This document shows positions 11,661 through 21,944 of a DNA stretch of 64,000 nt, one piece after another. Numbering within the stretch: the stretch's first letter is position 1; each line of letters opens with the position of its first letter. A program made the translations under genes and the position numbers. Origin of the DNA: Larus michahellis (taxonomy: Eukaryota; Chordata; Aves; Charadriiformes; Laridae); NCBI RefSeq assembly GCF_964199755.1, contig NC_133914.1, positions 2,232,001 through 2,296,000 on the forward strand. Direction: 5' to 3'. Below the pieces are notes generated by a model, which saw nothing but the letters and a program-made list of their open reading frames with translations, searched no databases and was not told the DNA's origin.

Positions 11661-11974
11661 ACACAGAGGTGCAGCCAAAGGTTGCCTCCCCCAAAGGTGG
11701 CCGTATCGCCCGCCGGGCTCTGCGACACCCCTGACCGATGAGAGCTGGGGGAGCAGGAGCCGCCTGTACCCTGTGCAGGAGCCGTGATGATCTTCCCCGT
11801 CACGGTCATTTGGGCACCAAGCACTAAGAGGAGCCAGACGAGCACTTGAAGAGCATTAAATCCACTGATCGGTCAAAACGCAACTTCATCTTCTGCCCTA
11901 ATGGGGTCTGAACAAGGAACCAGAGGACAGCGGGGAAAGCACCAGTGCTGGGGTGGGAGCACAGGGACACGCTG
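11661..11974. other. Mixed-composition spacer
   Basis: Unique sequence of mixed GC content. No feature was recognised. Confidence 0.4.
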
Positions 11975-12240
11975 GTTTGTTTTGGTTGTGTTTTATTACC
12001 ATTTTTTCCAAGAGGGAAAAATTGCTATGGCAACTTCTGCAACAGCCGAGCTGCTGGGAGACTGGCTGCAAGTGAAACTTGCCACTCATCATCTGACAAT
12101 GTTAATCTGCCAGATTTACATAGTAATTAATGTCAAGAGGCAATCTACAATTTGAGCAATCAGAGTTCCTGTGCATAAAGTCAGGCTCTGCAGACAGCAA
12201 TTTATCATTGTGTATAAGAAAGGCATTTAACCCCTTGTGG
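11975..12240. promoter_or_regulatory. Candidate conserved non-coding element (good example)
   Basis: Balanced to AT-rich, complex, non-repetitive sequence. It contains AATGTTAATCTG near 12098, the word ATAGTAATTAATGTCAAG (12120-12137), TTTGAGCAATCAGAG near 12151 and TTTATCATTGTGTATAAG near 12200. High complexity combined with AT content and sharp GC-rich flanks makes this one of the better CNE candidates. Conservation has not been measured. Confidence 0.45.
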
Positions 12241-13076
12241 GTTGTCCCCAGGGAGGGGAAGGTCCCGATGCCTGTCCCTCCCTCACCCTGATACCGAAAA
12301 TCCTCAAACGTCCCCCAGCCCCGGCACCGCCGCTGCCCCCCGAGTCTGGAACCCCCGGCTGAGCCCGGGACCCCCACGGCAGCACCAACTGCAGCTCCCA
12401 CCCCCTGCGCCTCCCTCAGCTCCCAAATTCCTGCTGATTCCTCTTTGCTCCCGAACTTCATCAGTTGTTCCCTGAGTAGAAAACTCCTGCTCACGTCTGG
12501 CCTTTGCTGCCTAAGAGACATTGTGCATTCCAACCCCCCCACCAATGTAATCATTAACTCAACAAATTGCAGGATCCGTTTCTAACGAGGCTGCCATCGC
12601 TCCGCTGCCTCCCCGGGACTCACCCTGCCTCCCCCAGGATCACCCCCAGCTTTTGAGCTGCGAAGGAGCTGTTCCAGCCCCTGCTCTCACTGCCCCCTCA
12701 GCCATCCCCATCCCCTCCGGCCATTCCCAGCTCCCAGGCTGGCTGGGAAAGCCGCAGCCAGGCAGTTCAGGGGGGCTGGTTTTGGGAAGGGGCGGTGGGA
12801 GAGCAGCGGGACACCTGGAATCTGGCCCCGGAGGAGAGAATGGGGGGATGAAGGGAGGATGGGGCAGCTTTGCACCCCACGACCAGCTGGGTGTCAAGAG
12901 GCTGCTCCAGTCCTCCCCTGCGCCCTGGGACAGGGTTTGGTGTCTGCCTCCCAGGAAACACTGCAAATCCCTGCGTTAAGCTGCTCCTGCAACCCCCTCT
13001 GGAAAGAATAAAGCTCAGCTGAATCCCAGCATCCTTTCTTCCTCCATCCTTTCGGCTGGAGCCAAAAAACCTTCAG
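12241..13076. other. GC-rich non-coding background
   Basis: GC-rich unique sequence. One AT patch (12543-12590) holds GTAATCATTAACTC near 12547. No gene or repeat was recognised. Confidence 0.5.
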
Positions 13077-13290
13077 AGGAGGGGGGAAAAAAAAATTTAA
13101 TTGATTTCTTCCGTATTAACAAGTCAATCACTAGGGTGGGTTTTTTTTAATGACTCATAAGCAAGCTTGACATGTCTGTTAATTAAATAGCCATCCTAGC
13201 TCTAATCCGCTGAAAGTTAATCACTTGGGGAATTAAAAGGTGTCAGTGCTGAATACCTCATTATTATAAGTGCTCGCCTGCCCTTGTGCG
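13077..13290. promoter_or_regulatory. Candidate conserved non-coding element (good example)
   Basis: This AT-rich island holds several homeodomain-type cores in about 200 bp: TTTAATTGATTTC (13096-13108), CGTATTAACAAG near 13112, GTTAATTAAATAGC (13178-13191), AAGTTAATCACTTG near 13214 and GGAATTAAAAGG near 13229. CACTTG beside TTAATC resembles NKX-type sites. Borders against GC-rich DNA are sharp. Enhancer function is inferred. Confidence 0.45.
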
Positions 13291-13551
13291 CAGGGGGAGC
13301 CGGGCGGTGCTGGGGGCCGAGCTGGGGCCAGCTCCCGGCCAGTCCGAGCCCCCCGCACCCCCAGCCCCCTGCACCCCCAGCCCCATTCCCTGCCTGCCCA
13401 CGACCACCCCCCTGGGGTTTGCTCCCACCAAGCTCCCCCCCAGCACCGACACTCCGCGGTGGCTGCTGCCACCTTCCCGTGGTGACGGTGACCCTCCTGC
13501 CGAGGGCTGGAGCAGATGGAATGGGACAAATTCAGGGGTAACAAACTGGTC
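13291..13551. other. GC-rich spacer
   Basis: Very C-rich sequence with CACCCCCAGCCCC-type direct repeats near 13357-13385. No gene was recognised. Confidence 0.45.
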
Positions 13552-13568
13552 TTTTTTTTTTTTTTTTT
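13552..13568. repeat. Poly-T tract (17 T)
   Basis: A homopolymer of 17 T between mixed-composition flanks. It could be the A-tail remnant of a minus-strand retroposed sequence, but the flank shows no recognisable retroposon body. Confidence 0.9.
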
Positions 13569-13594
13569 GAAAGCGAGCTTGGTGCCTCCGCTCA

Positions 13595-13830
13595 GGCTCT
13601 TTTGAGTATCATCTAACTTAATATTGATGAAGCCGCTACCATTTAATTTATTGGCTCAGTGCACACACGCCGTGACAAGCCGTGTGCACGGAGCCGATAG
13701 CAGAGCCATGGGACATGGCGGCCGCCTCGCCGGGGAGCGGAGCCGCGGCTCCAGCGCTGCCGTGTGGCCGAGCACTAATCCTGTCTTATCATCCACACAG
13801 CACAATTAGCGCCGCGTTATCAGGGCGCTC
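13595..13830. promoter_or_regulatory. Candidate conserved non-coding element with CpG-bearing core
   Basis: AT-rich segments at 13605-13665 (ACTTAATATTGATG, CATTTAATTTATTGG) and 13770-13825 (CTAATCCTGTCTTATC, GCACAATTAGCG) flank a CpG-containing GC block. Mixed sequence of this kind, with no repeat signature, is seen in enhancers. Function is inferred. Confidence 0.35.
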
Positions 13831-14159
13831 ACGGAGCCAGGGCACATGTGTGCTTACCGAGCGGCTGCTGCCACATAGCGAGACCTGCCCGCGTCCCGCG
13901 GTGCCACCAGCCGGGATGGCAGCGCTTCGCCAAGCCACGCAGTGACAGGTTGCTCCAGTGTCCGGGCTCAGCCACCCCCCTGCTCCCTCTGATCCGCTTT
14001 TTGGGGATGGTGGGCACCCATGCCAGGAGGAAGCCTTTCCCCGCCCTGGTCCAAGTGCTGCAGGACACCCTTGGAGAGGGCTGGCTGCCCCCCGGGCCGG
14101 GCACGGGGCTGGCACATCCCCTCCATCGCTGCCCGCGGCTGGGGCATCCCGCCTGCATC
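13831..14159. other. GC-rich spacer
   Basis: Unique GC-rich sequence. No feature was recognised. Confidence 0.45.
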
Positions 14160-14765
14160 AAAGAAAGTATTGTGAAAAAAAACGTAGAAAGCAAATAGAG
14201 AAAAATTCCTTCATCTTCCAGAAATTGTCTCATCTTGGGTCAAGTTCTTTAGGTTTAAAATCCCTTCTGCGGGGTGTCAGCGGGCCACAGACTGCGCTGG
14301 TGATGCAGAAAGAGGGTCAGAGGAATTTACAAGCCAATTAGAGGCTTCTGTGTATTAAATCTTTATTATCTATTCCTCAAAGACAATTGTCCTGCCCCAA
14401 AAACATCCTGACCCAGCCCTATGGGTCCCTCGCCTTCCCAGCTGCTTGCCCAACAGCAGATACTGATTTCTTGCATTTCCTGCTTTTCTCACCATTTTAT
14501 TAAGGTAAATAACAAGAGGGCAAATAGGATAATCCTGGTGGTGAATGAAGGATGCAGTTTTGTGTTGCCATGTGCATTGTATTAATCATTTAGTGACATG
14601 CTGGCTACTGGCCTGATGTGAGATAACGAGAGGTAATTAGTTACAAAAATTAGGAAGTGGGCAGATTGCCAATTGTTTACAGGCGCCCTAGCAATGGGGG
14701 CAGCCAGGAGAATTTCCTTTTCCAAGGGATCAAAGCTTGTTTTAAAACATCTGATTCAATTATGG
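14160..14765. promoter_or_regulatory. Candidate conserved non-coding element cluster
   Basis: About 600 bp of AT-leaning, complex, repeat-free sequence. It includes GCCAATTAGAGG (14333-14344), AAATCTTTATTATC (14357-14370), TATTAAGGTAAAT near 14498, GTATTAATCATTTAGTG (14579-14595), GAGGTAATTAGTTAC near 14630, GCCAATTGTTTAC (14668-14680; TTGTTTAC is a forkhead-type word) and TTCAATTATGG near 14755. The run of homeodomain- and forkhead-type words suggests one or more enhancers. This is inferred. Confidence 0.4.
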
Positions 14766-16014
14766 ACCAAAGGCCAAGCTCTGAGTGTCAGCAGGAGACA
14801 GACCAAATGTCCCCAGGGTCCCTGTCCTGGCTGCAGCGGGAGCATCGGAGCACGGATGGGACCGGTCCCCTCCAGGGAACGTGGGAACGTGCCCTGAGCC
14901 CGCTCCATGCTGGAGCTGCGGCTCGGTCCCAGCTGGCCCATGCTGGGCAGACCGTTCACAGGGACACCAGCAGTCACCCCCCCCCAACATTCCCACTCCC
15001 CACGACAGCTCCTCTGGCCGAGTTTCCAGATGGACGTTTCTGGCTGGGCTGCCCATGGCTCCTCCTTTGGGACAGGGGAGCTCTGGGACACCAGCTGCTG
15101 GGGACAACTCCTTCCAGACCCGCTCCCATCCCTACACGACACCCAGGTCGGGTCCCAGCCGCCGTGGTGTGCAGGAGGGAGGGGACTCTGGGCAAAGAGA
15201 GGGTCTCCTGCAGCACCACCTCCCTCCTTCCCTCGTCCCAGGCTCGGGCCAGCCCTGCTGCCCCTCAGGAGGGGTGTTCTCGCCCGCAGGAGCCCCCTCC
15301 TCCCGCATCCCCATGCACACAACACTCACCCAGCGCTGCAGCCTCCCCACAGCTGGGACAAGAGGAACAAGGCACAGCAACAGGCAGCTTAGGGGAGCCC
15401 TTGTGCTCATTAGCAGCAGAATTTAAAGGTTTTTCCTCCCACCCATTTGGGCATTTCACTGGTGGCAGCTGCGGCACGGTGCACATGTGAAAAGCATTGA
15501 TGAGTGAGTGCTCCCTAGAAGTCAGCATCCTGCTGTGGGGTGCTCCCTGCCCAGGCCCCCCAGTAAAGCCCTGTTTCTTGTCACGCTGACATGTATGTGG
15601 CAGGTTGCACAGGGCACCAGTTTGCAAACTGGTGGGCAAAGGGCAAGGAAAGCAGCGAACCACGCGGAGCTCGGTTTTGCTCCCCCAGCTGTGGGAGCGC
15701 AGGGGGTGCCCGGCCTCCCCGGGCTGCGGCCGACGGAGCAAAGCCCGTTTGATCACGGCAGCACGGGGCGGTCACGATGCCCCATGGTGACGGTGTGCAT
15801 CTGCCGCGGGAGCGCTGTGTGTTGGCCAAACCAGTAACCACATGTGCCCGGCCACGTGCACGCAGGCACCCGCAGCACCCACGGTGTCACCCGCTGGCAG
15901 CACGGTTGGGAAACCTCCCCTCCCCTTAACAGGGTCTGGAAAAACAGCCGAGGGAGCACTGATATTTTTCCCTCGTAGACACAACTGATGTGGGCAGAAA
16001 ACATCAGCTGCCAC
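14766..16014. other. GC-rich non-coding background
   Basis: GC-rich unique sequence. An open frame of 277 codons (14657-15490, plus) has four further overlapping open frames on both strands and no domain, so I treat it as chance. No repeat was recognised. Confidence 0.5.
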
Positions 16015-16210
16015 TTGGAGAGGGGCGCAGAGGCCAACTCCATTAAAGCTGCTGGAATTGGTACATTTGACACAACTGGCTATAACTTAAAGCCAGAGTA
16101 TGAATAATAGAGCTCTGCACTCAGACCCACAAGTGAAATATATCTGATTGTTATATCGTCTTCTGCACAGAAACACAATCCAAAATCAATTCCCTGCGTG
16201 TCTGGCAGCC
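16015..16210. promoter_or_regulatory. Candidate conserved non-coding element
   Basis: An AT-leaning island with ACTCCATTAAAGC near 16038, TTTGACACAACTGG near 16067, TGAATAATAGAGC near 16101 and TCTGATTGTTATATCG (16143-16158). It is unique and CpG-poor, with sharp flanks. Function is inferred. Confidence 0.35.
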
Positions 16211-17109
16211 GCCTGGCCAGGCTGCAGCCTTTGCTCCCCTCCTCTGCTTCAACAGCCCGGCCGGGCAGCCCCTGCCCCTGGGTGACGCAGCCACCAGGTC
16301 CCTGGCTCTGTCCTAAGCCAATCTGTACCTCATTAAAAACAACGGCAGCGCTGGGCGTGTGGAGCTGAGGGCTGCGGCAAGGTGATGTCCTGCAGCAGCC
16401 GGGGCGAGGGGACGGCAGGAGCTCTGCAGCCCAAGGGGGGGAGAGATGCTGACAGCAGCAGGACCATTTCTGCGTCCCCTCAGGGAGCCCCTGGTGCTGG
16501 ACACGTGTCCCAGGGACACCCTGCTGGGGACCAGGGCCCGGGGGGCTTCTCCCGAGGGCCGATAGTTCAAAGCGGGAAGGGTTAGTTTGGGGATGGTCAG
16601 TGGCTTTGGGTTTTTGAGAGCCTCCATGTGTCCGCAGGCGTCCTGCAGAAGCGCTGAGCCCACGGGTGCTCCCATGCTGCCCCCCGGCCATCACCACCCC
16701 AGAGGGCTTTGCGAGAGACTGGGAGATGTGGGGCTGCTAATTAACAGAGGCTCAGGCCTGGCATGTCCTGGGGCTGGGGCGCGGCCGGGACCGGAGCAGC
16801 GTCCTCGCACGGGAGAGGAGGGCGAGCGAAGCCCCTCGGTGGGGAGGGTAAGCAGGGAGATGCGGGAGCGCACCAGGATTCGCGCCGGCAGCACGGGATT
16901 TTTCAGGTTTAGCCACTGTGCCTGGCGAGCGGAGGAGCCCCGGCTAATCCTCTCATTACCAAGGTGTTTAAGGAGGGATTACAGGGTTGGGTTTGTCGAT
17001 GGTTTCCCAACACCGCGGCACGACGGCGCGGCAGCGCTGCCCACGCTCTCCGGGTGAGGGGCTTTCCCGGGCCCCCCACGGGGTCCAGCTGCCGGCACCG
17101 TGTGCCACC
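16211..17109. other. GC-rich background with CpG-dense part
   Basis: GC-rich unique sequence. CpG words are frequent at about 16780-16880 and 16995-17090, which may be small CpG islands. No gene start was recognised. Confidence 0.4.
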
Positions 17110-17310
17110 CGCCATCAGTTTCACTGCTGTGCTGGTTTTTACAACAGGAGACGGCACTTATCCATCTTGTAAAACGCCTTTGTCAGAGTAGCTGGGGAAC
17201 GTATTAGGAGGTGGAAGGGGAGGAATCAGAAAGGAGCAGGTGAAGGTAAAAAGCACACGACATTTATTAACTATAGCGAGAAGCTAAAGCTTGACACCCA
17301 TCCCCTCCAC
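17110..17310. other. Mixed to AT-leaning segment
   Basis: Mixed sequence with an AT-leaning end, including CATTTATTAACTATAGCG (17260-17277). It is a weaker CNE candidate than its neighbours. Confidence 0.3.
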
Positions 17311-17629
17311 TTAGGCTCGGGCTCGGGGAGTCCCGGGGGGAGCTGGCAACGCACGGGGAGCACGAACATTTCCACCGCCTCCGAGCCGGCTCCTGCTCGC
17401 AGCACTCCTGAAGGCAGACGAATAAGCACAGGTTGATCTGAAATTAATATTGTCTGAAAAGTGGATTTCAAACCACCCCCAAACACCAGATTTTTCAGGT
17501 TAGCAACTGAACTGACAAAATGCGTGACACCCCCCTAATCCGTCGTCCCTTGCCTTGGGGACGCGGAGCTTGTCAGGGGCACTTGGCTCGGGCTGCCCCT
17601 TGCCCAGCAGTCAGCAGGGCTAGAAACAC
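17311..17629. other. Mixed-composition spacer
   Basis: A GC-rich part is followed by an AT patch (17420-17515) with CTGAAATTAATATTGTCTG (17438-17456). No gene was recognised. Confidence 0.4.
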
Positions 17630-17760
17630 ACTTTAAACTGAAATTTACCGTGTATTCATTCATTCAATCATTTGTTTACATTGTCTAATTTGTTTATTTA
17701 CATTTTTCTGTTTATTTGATTTTATCCGTTTATTTATTCAGCTTTCTTTGCTGAAGCCCC
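17630..17760. repeat. AT-rich low-complexity TTTA/TTCA tract
   Basis: The sequence is dominated by loosely repeated TTCA, TTTA and TTTG tetramers, such as TTCATTCATTCAATCA near 17655 and GTTTATTT words at 17692-17735. It is a degenerate low-complexity tract. Several GTTTATTT and TTTGTTTAC words also fit forkhead-type binding sequence, so function cannot be ruled out. Confidence 0.5.
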
Positions 17761-18654
17761 ACGTTGCTGCCTGCTGACCTCCAGCAGCAGGAGAAACCCC
17801 AGCCCAGTTTTGCAGGAGCTGTTGGCAAAGCTGCTCTGGCGGGTCGGTAGCCCCAGGGGTGGCTGGTGGCCCCCTGTCCCCTCCCAGCCCTGAGCAGCCC
17901 CCTCTCCCCAGGGACCCCGCGGGGCTGCACCTCTTCCCAGCAAAGCTTCACCTCCCTCCCGTGCACGGCTCTGACAAACCCACTTCTCAGTCAAAGTCAC
18001 CCCGGTCCTGCTCCGGTTTTGGGAAGAGATCCGTGTCTGTGGATCTGGCCGGCGAGACACGGCACGGCAGGCATGCGCCGGTGAAGGGGACGGTGCAGCC
18101 TGTCCCGCTGGGTTGGCTGCGGCCCAATATTGGAAATAAAGGAGGCAATGTCAGGGTCTCCAGTGATGCCGTGGTGTTGTGTGCCATGGCAGCGTGTGAT
18201 GGAGGGCTGGGATGGCCAGATGGTGAGAGCCAAGCCTCGAGCATCCAGAGGGATCGGCACATTCCTTCTGCCCGCTCACTGCCTTTACCTCACTGCCTTG
18301 AACTGCCGGGGCCCAGACCCACCCGAGGTGTGCGGGACCCCCCTGGCCGTGCCCGCCGTGATGCTCCCGCAGCCGTGGGCCATCAGACCTTGTCTCCTGG
18401 CCAAGGGAGCTTGGAAAAGCCTCCCTCCATCCTCCCGCCTGGGGATGCCCGTCGGGAGCTCTCCCTGGGCCGCCTGTGCCCCGTGAGATCCAGCTCCGGA
18501 CCGGGACTGATGTTGCCCCTGGACTGCTCCACTCCTGGCAAAGCCAGAGTCGGGAGTGGGGCAGCTCCGGCAGCAGACCCAGCCCCTTCCAGTTCACCCT
18601 TGGGCTGGTGAGGGGCCGTATGAACCCTCCCGTGGTCTCACAGCCGCAGGGCTC
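17761..18654. other. GC-rich non-coding background
   Basis: GC-rich unique sequence. A 250-codon open frame (17859-18611, plus) overlaps several others on both strands and shows no domain. No repeat was recognised. Confidence 0.5.
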
Positions 18655-19275
18655 GGAGCGTCAGCCAGGGAGCAGGACTGCTCCCTGCTATTGCTCATTA
18701 CGGCGTGCAAGCTCTATTAGCGATGGAGCAAACGAGATCAGCCCAACGCAGTTCACCCTTATTTAACCCAGGCAGAGCCCACCGCCCACGGGCACGGCCC
18801 GGCCAGCGCAGGCCCTGGGGTCTGCGTGTGCTGCTCCTCCCGCGGCGTCCCGAAAGGAGGGAGCAAGGGCCAGGGTGACATTAAACTGCATGAGGCATCT
18901 CACCCCCTCCCCGACGTGACCCCGACCCCTGCTCCCCTCCCCGGCCCCTTCCAGGGAAATTCTTCAGGAGTAATTGCAAAATCCTCCGGTGCATCAAAGG
19001 CGGGATGCGATGTTATTAACTTGCCAGCCAAGAGCTGGCAGAAAAGCAATCGTGGCTCTTTCCCCAAGACTGAGTCGGGGATAATTGAGTTGAATGGGAA
19101 GGAATTGCTGCTCTTTGTTGTCGGTTAGGAGATGATCTTCCAGTCCTTCCATACTGATCTCATTTTGGCTTATTCAAACAGACTTTTGAATTAAGAGATA
19201 AAGTTGTTTAAAAAGACTCCAAAGCTCTTAGAAAAACTTTGAAAATCTTTCTATTTAAACACAATTCTTCTCCTG
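18655..19275. promoter_or_regulatory. Two weak conserved non-coding element candidates
   Basis: AT-leaning islands at 18690-18770 (CTCTATTAGCGATGG, CCTTATTTAACCC) and 18955-19270 (GAGTAATTGCAAAATCC near 18969, TGTTATTAACTTGCC near 19012, GATAATTGAGTTG near 19080, TTTAAACACAATTC near 19255) flank a GC-rich middle. They are complex and repeat-free. Enhancer activity is inferred. Confidence 0.35.
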
Positions 19276-19516
19276 GTGTCAGTGCTCGAGCTCTGCAGTG
19301 CTGTGTTATGAATGCCTCGAGCAGAGAAACACCCAAAGAGTCAAGCCTGAGCTCACCCCAGACACCCCCGGCATCCCAGCTCCGGCTGCCGTCCTCGCCG
19401 GACCACGAGCCCTCTCGGCCGGCTCTCAGCGGGGTGCGGACGATGGAGGGTCCGGTCGGGCTGGGTGGTCTCAATTCCGGAGCTGTGTGGGGATGGCGAG
19501 GTGCAGACACACTCTG

Positions 19517-19579
19517 CCCATCCCATCCCGTCCCATCCCATCCCGTCCCATCCCATCCCATCCCATCCCATCCTGTCCC
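19517..19579. repeat. CCCAT/CCCGT pentamer tandem repeat
   Basis: About 12 copies of a 5-bp unit, mostly CCCAT with interspersed CCCGT and a final CCTGT. The unit length keeps all frames open, which explains the overlapping reading frames here. It is a short, probably polymorphic, microsatellite. Confidence 0.95.
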
Positions 19580-19639
19580 CCCCGCAGCACGGGAGCCCCG
19601 TCCCGGGGAGGGGGAGGTCACTGAGGGATCACTGAAGTT

Positions 19640-20240
19640 CACGTTACAGAAAGCACAGGGTGCTGGCAGAAAATCAATGCTGAAATATAGCCAGCTTTAC
19701 TCCCCCCTTTAAATAGCTCTCTTAAGACTGTTTTAAGGTGAAATTATTGAAGGTCAGGGAGGTCAAGTACACAGGGCAATACTGGTGAAAATTTCCCTCA
19801 GTTTGAGCTGTTCTGCCCCAATAACGGAGCCTCCTCCCTGTTTGTCTGCATCTGCCGACTAGCTCATCCTAAATGCAGAAGAACTTGGGGTTCTCCTTCT
19901 ACCCAAGCTCTGAGATGTGAAATAAAACATAAAAACCTGCAACACTTGCAGCAAACCCATGAGAGATGGCAGTGCTGGCGGCGGGATTTTGGCCCATGCT
20001 TCACGGGAGCAAATACATCAGCCGGGTAGAAACAATAATCTTATCAAAACACAGGCTTTGCTTCATAAATACGTCCAGGCTGGAGTGAAATACGCCACTG
20101 CAGGAGGAGGGAGAGCAGTCAGCAGAATATTTCGATTGATTAAGATGCCAATCACAGCAGGGCTGCCGTCATCTCGCGAAGCACAGACAGCAACAGGTCC
20201 CGGCTCCTGCCAGCGCAAATGAAAACCCTTCAGCAATCGT
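19640..20240. promoter_or_regulatory. Candidate conserved non-coding element cluster
   Basis: About 600 bp of complex AT-leaning sequence. It includes GTGAAATTATTGAAGG (19738-19753), GAAACAATAATCTTATC (20030-20046), TTTCGATTGATTAAG (20128-20142) and GCCAATCACAGC near 20148. It is CpG-poor and repeat-free. Function is inferred. Confidence 0.4.
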
Positions 20241-20469
20241 GTCTGTGGAAGCCAACTCTCCGCGAGTGCTCCCTCCCTTCCCCTCCGTCAGCTGCAAATG
20301 CCCCTCAAAACACCTGCAGCCAGGCGGGACCCTGTCCCTGAGACTGGCCGGGGGCTCGGTGGCCCTGGGCATCACCGGTGCCCATCAGGTCCTGGGGACA
20401 CGGCCACGGGCTGGGGACACCCCGGGCAGGAGCAGAGACCGGGGGCAGAGTCAGGCCCTGGATGCTGAT
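20241..20469. other. GC-rich spacer
   Basis: Unique GC-rich sequence. Nothing distinct was seen. Confidence 0.45.
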
Positions 20470-20875
20470 AACAGCAGGTAAACCTATTTAGCTTGGAGAG
20501 AACAAGGAACACTGGAAAACACCTGGAAACAACCAAGTTATTAGAAGAAAATTGATACCAAGCCAGCACAGGGGACTGAACTGATTAAACGCAGAAGCGA
20601 AGCTGTTGGGTTCATTCACAGAAACCAGCCCCAGCCATGAATCTCTGGCTGGCTCCACTGACAGCAAATAGCTTATTGAAACAGCATATTTATTTTGAGT
20701 CTATGAATTTTTTTTGTATAAAGGGATGCTGCCAAGATAACAGGTTTCTCCCTCCCACTAAAATAATAAAGTGCATATTCAGAAATTTTGGAATTAGTTT
20801 CTGCGAATTCACACCTTAAGCTGCCAGCAAATTTTTCACAAAAGCAGCTTGTCATCGGTAAAACTCGGCTGTGCC
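20470..20875. promoter_or_regulatory. Candidate conserved non-coding element
   Basis: A 400-bp AT-rich island with CAAGTTATTAGAAG near 20533, ACTGATTAAACGC near 20580, TAGCTTATTGAAACAGC (20669-20685), GCATATTTATTTTG near 20684, CTAAAATAATAAAG near 20759 and GGAATTAGTTTCTGCG near 20790. It adjoins the CpG-dense segment that follows. Enhancer function is inferred. Confidence 0.4.
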
Positions 20876-20924
20876 GTGAGCAAACAGGCTGCCGGGGCTC
20901 CCTGGGGCGGTTTGTGTCGGGAAA

Positions 20925-21300
20925 CGTCAGGCAAAACCCCCCGTGGCCGTTTCTCCCGAGCCCCCAAGGCCGCCGCGCGGGGCACGCGCCCCCGACAGCT
21001 TTGGCTGTGAACATCGTTCATGGCAGCAACGGCGGCCTGAGCCCGAGCGCTGCCCCGGCTGCTCCCACGGCAGAAGGTGCATCGCTGGGCTGGGGCTCCC
21101 GCACCGAGCTACCCACCCTCCGTCCATCCTCCGCGCGCGTCTTTTTCCTTTTTCCCCTCCATTTGTTTCCATGCCGGGAGTTGACGGCAGCGGCTCCGCG
21201 AGGGCTGAGCTCCACGCTCATCCCAGCCGCCGCAGCAGGCAGCGCCTATCGCCGCAGTCGTCGCAAAACCAAGCTCATTGTCTCCTCAGACTCTCTCTCC
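20925..21300. other. Possible CpG island
   Basis: CpG dinucleotides are dense, including GCCGCCGCGCGGGGCACGCG near 20970 and CCGCGCGCG near 21130. CpG retention is well above that of nearby AT islands, suggesting a germline-unmethylated island. A 269-codon plus frame crosses it but also runs through the 17-bp tandem repeat and shows no domain. No promoter motif or start codon with context could be assigned. Confidence 0.4.
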
Positions 21301-21449
21301 CCACGCGTGTATTCCCTTTATCTCTGTGGCTCCTGTACGCGTGCACAAGCAGCAGGACCTGCGGCTTCCCGCAGACCCCCCTGTCGGAGGGAACTACTCT
21401 GCTTCCCGGGGGGAAGAGGTTTTTCCTCTCCCTTCCTCATTCGCAAACT

Positions 21450-21503
21450 CACATTCTTGGGTTTGTCACATTCTTGGGTTTGCCACATTCTTGGGTTTGC
21501 CAC
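21450..21503. repeat. Three tandem copies of a 17-bp unit
   Basis: The unit CACATTCTTGGGTTTGY occurs at 21450-21466, 21467-21483 and 21484-21500, followed by a partial CAC. The copies differ at only the last base (T, C, C), so the expansion is probably recent. Its core TTCTTGGGTTTG has no binding-site identity that I can name. Confidence 0.95.
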
Positions 21504-21690
21504 TTGCCTGTTTGCTAAACCAGTTGGTGCTTTCTTCCTCCTCGTTTGCCGCAGGTTAATTTATACATGTTTTTCATCTCCAGTTAAAGACAAATAAAAC
21601 TTTGCACTGACACAAAAAAATTAAAAATCTCATCAGAAAGAAGCATCAGTCCTTGGAGAGGCGCAGAGTCCACGAAATATCCCCCACCCT
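21504..21690. other. AT-leaning spacer
   Basis: Mixed sequence containing AGGTTAATTTATACATG (21554-21570) and an A-rich word near 21610. No gene was recognised. Confidence 0.35.
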
Positions 21691-21940
21691 GCAGCGAACG
21701 GAGGAGTCGCTGGTGTTCGCAGCTGCTCCCCGCAGCCCAGCGCTCGCTCCAGGCCATCGCCGTCCCCATCACGGTCCCCAGCCCTGTCAGTCCCCGTCCC
21801 CATCCCCGTCCCCATCCCACGGAGCCGGGGAGCTCCGGGAGCCGCCGCGGGGTGATGCTGCGGGAGCCTCAGCATCCCCCGCGCGCGGCGGGTTCTCCGG
21901 CGGTGAGAAGCCGCCTCGCCGGGGATTACACTCTGCCGCT
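21691..21940. other. Possible CpG island with CCCCGT/CCCCAT repeats
   Basis: CpG-dense sequence, including GCCGCCGCGGGG near 21840 and CCCCGCGCGCGGCGGG near 21878. It contains degenerate hexamers alternating CCCCGT and CCCCAT at 21790-21820. It lies directly upstream of an AT island. It may be a CpG island with a short microsatellite; no gene is assigned. Confidence 0.4.
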
Positions 21941-21944
21941 GAAC

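Noticed and set aside
13552..13568. Processed pseudogene or SINE ending at the poly-T tract
   Set aside because: No recognisable retroposed body or target-site duplication flanks the T-run.
14657..15490. 277-codon plus-strand open frame
   Set aside because: It starts in a CNE-like segment, continues through GC-rich DNA with several overlapping frames on both strands, and shows no recognisable domain or codon pattern.
17859..18611. 250-codon plus-strand open frame
   Set aside because: GC-rich low-stop DNA with overlapping frames on both strands and no domain.
20788..21597. 269-codon plus-strand open frame over the CpG-dense segment
   Set aside because: It passes through the 17-bp tandem triplication and CpG-rich DNA. 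No domain was seen and other frames are open as well.
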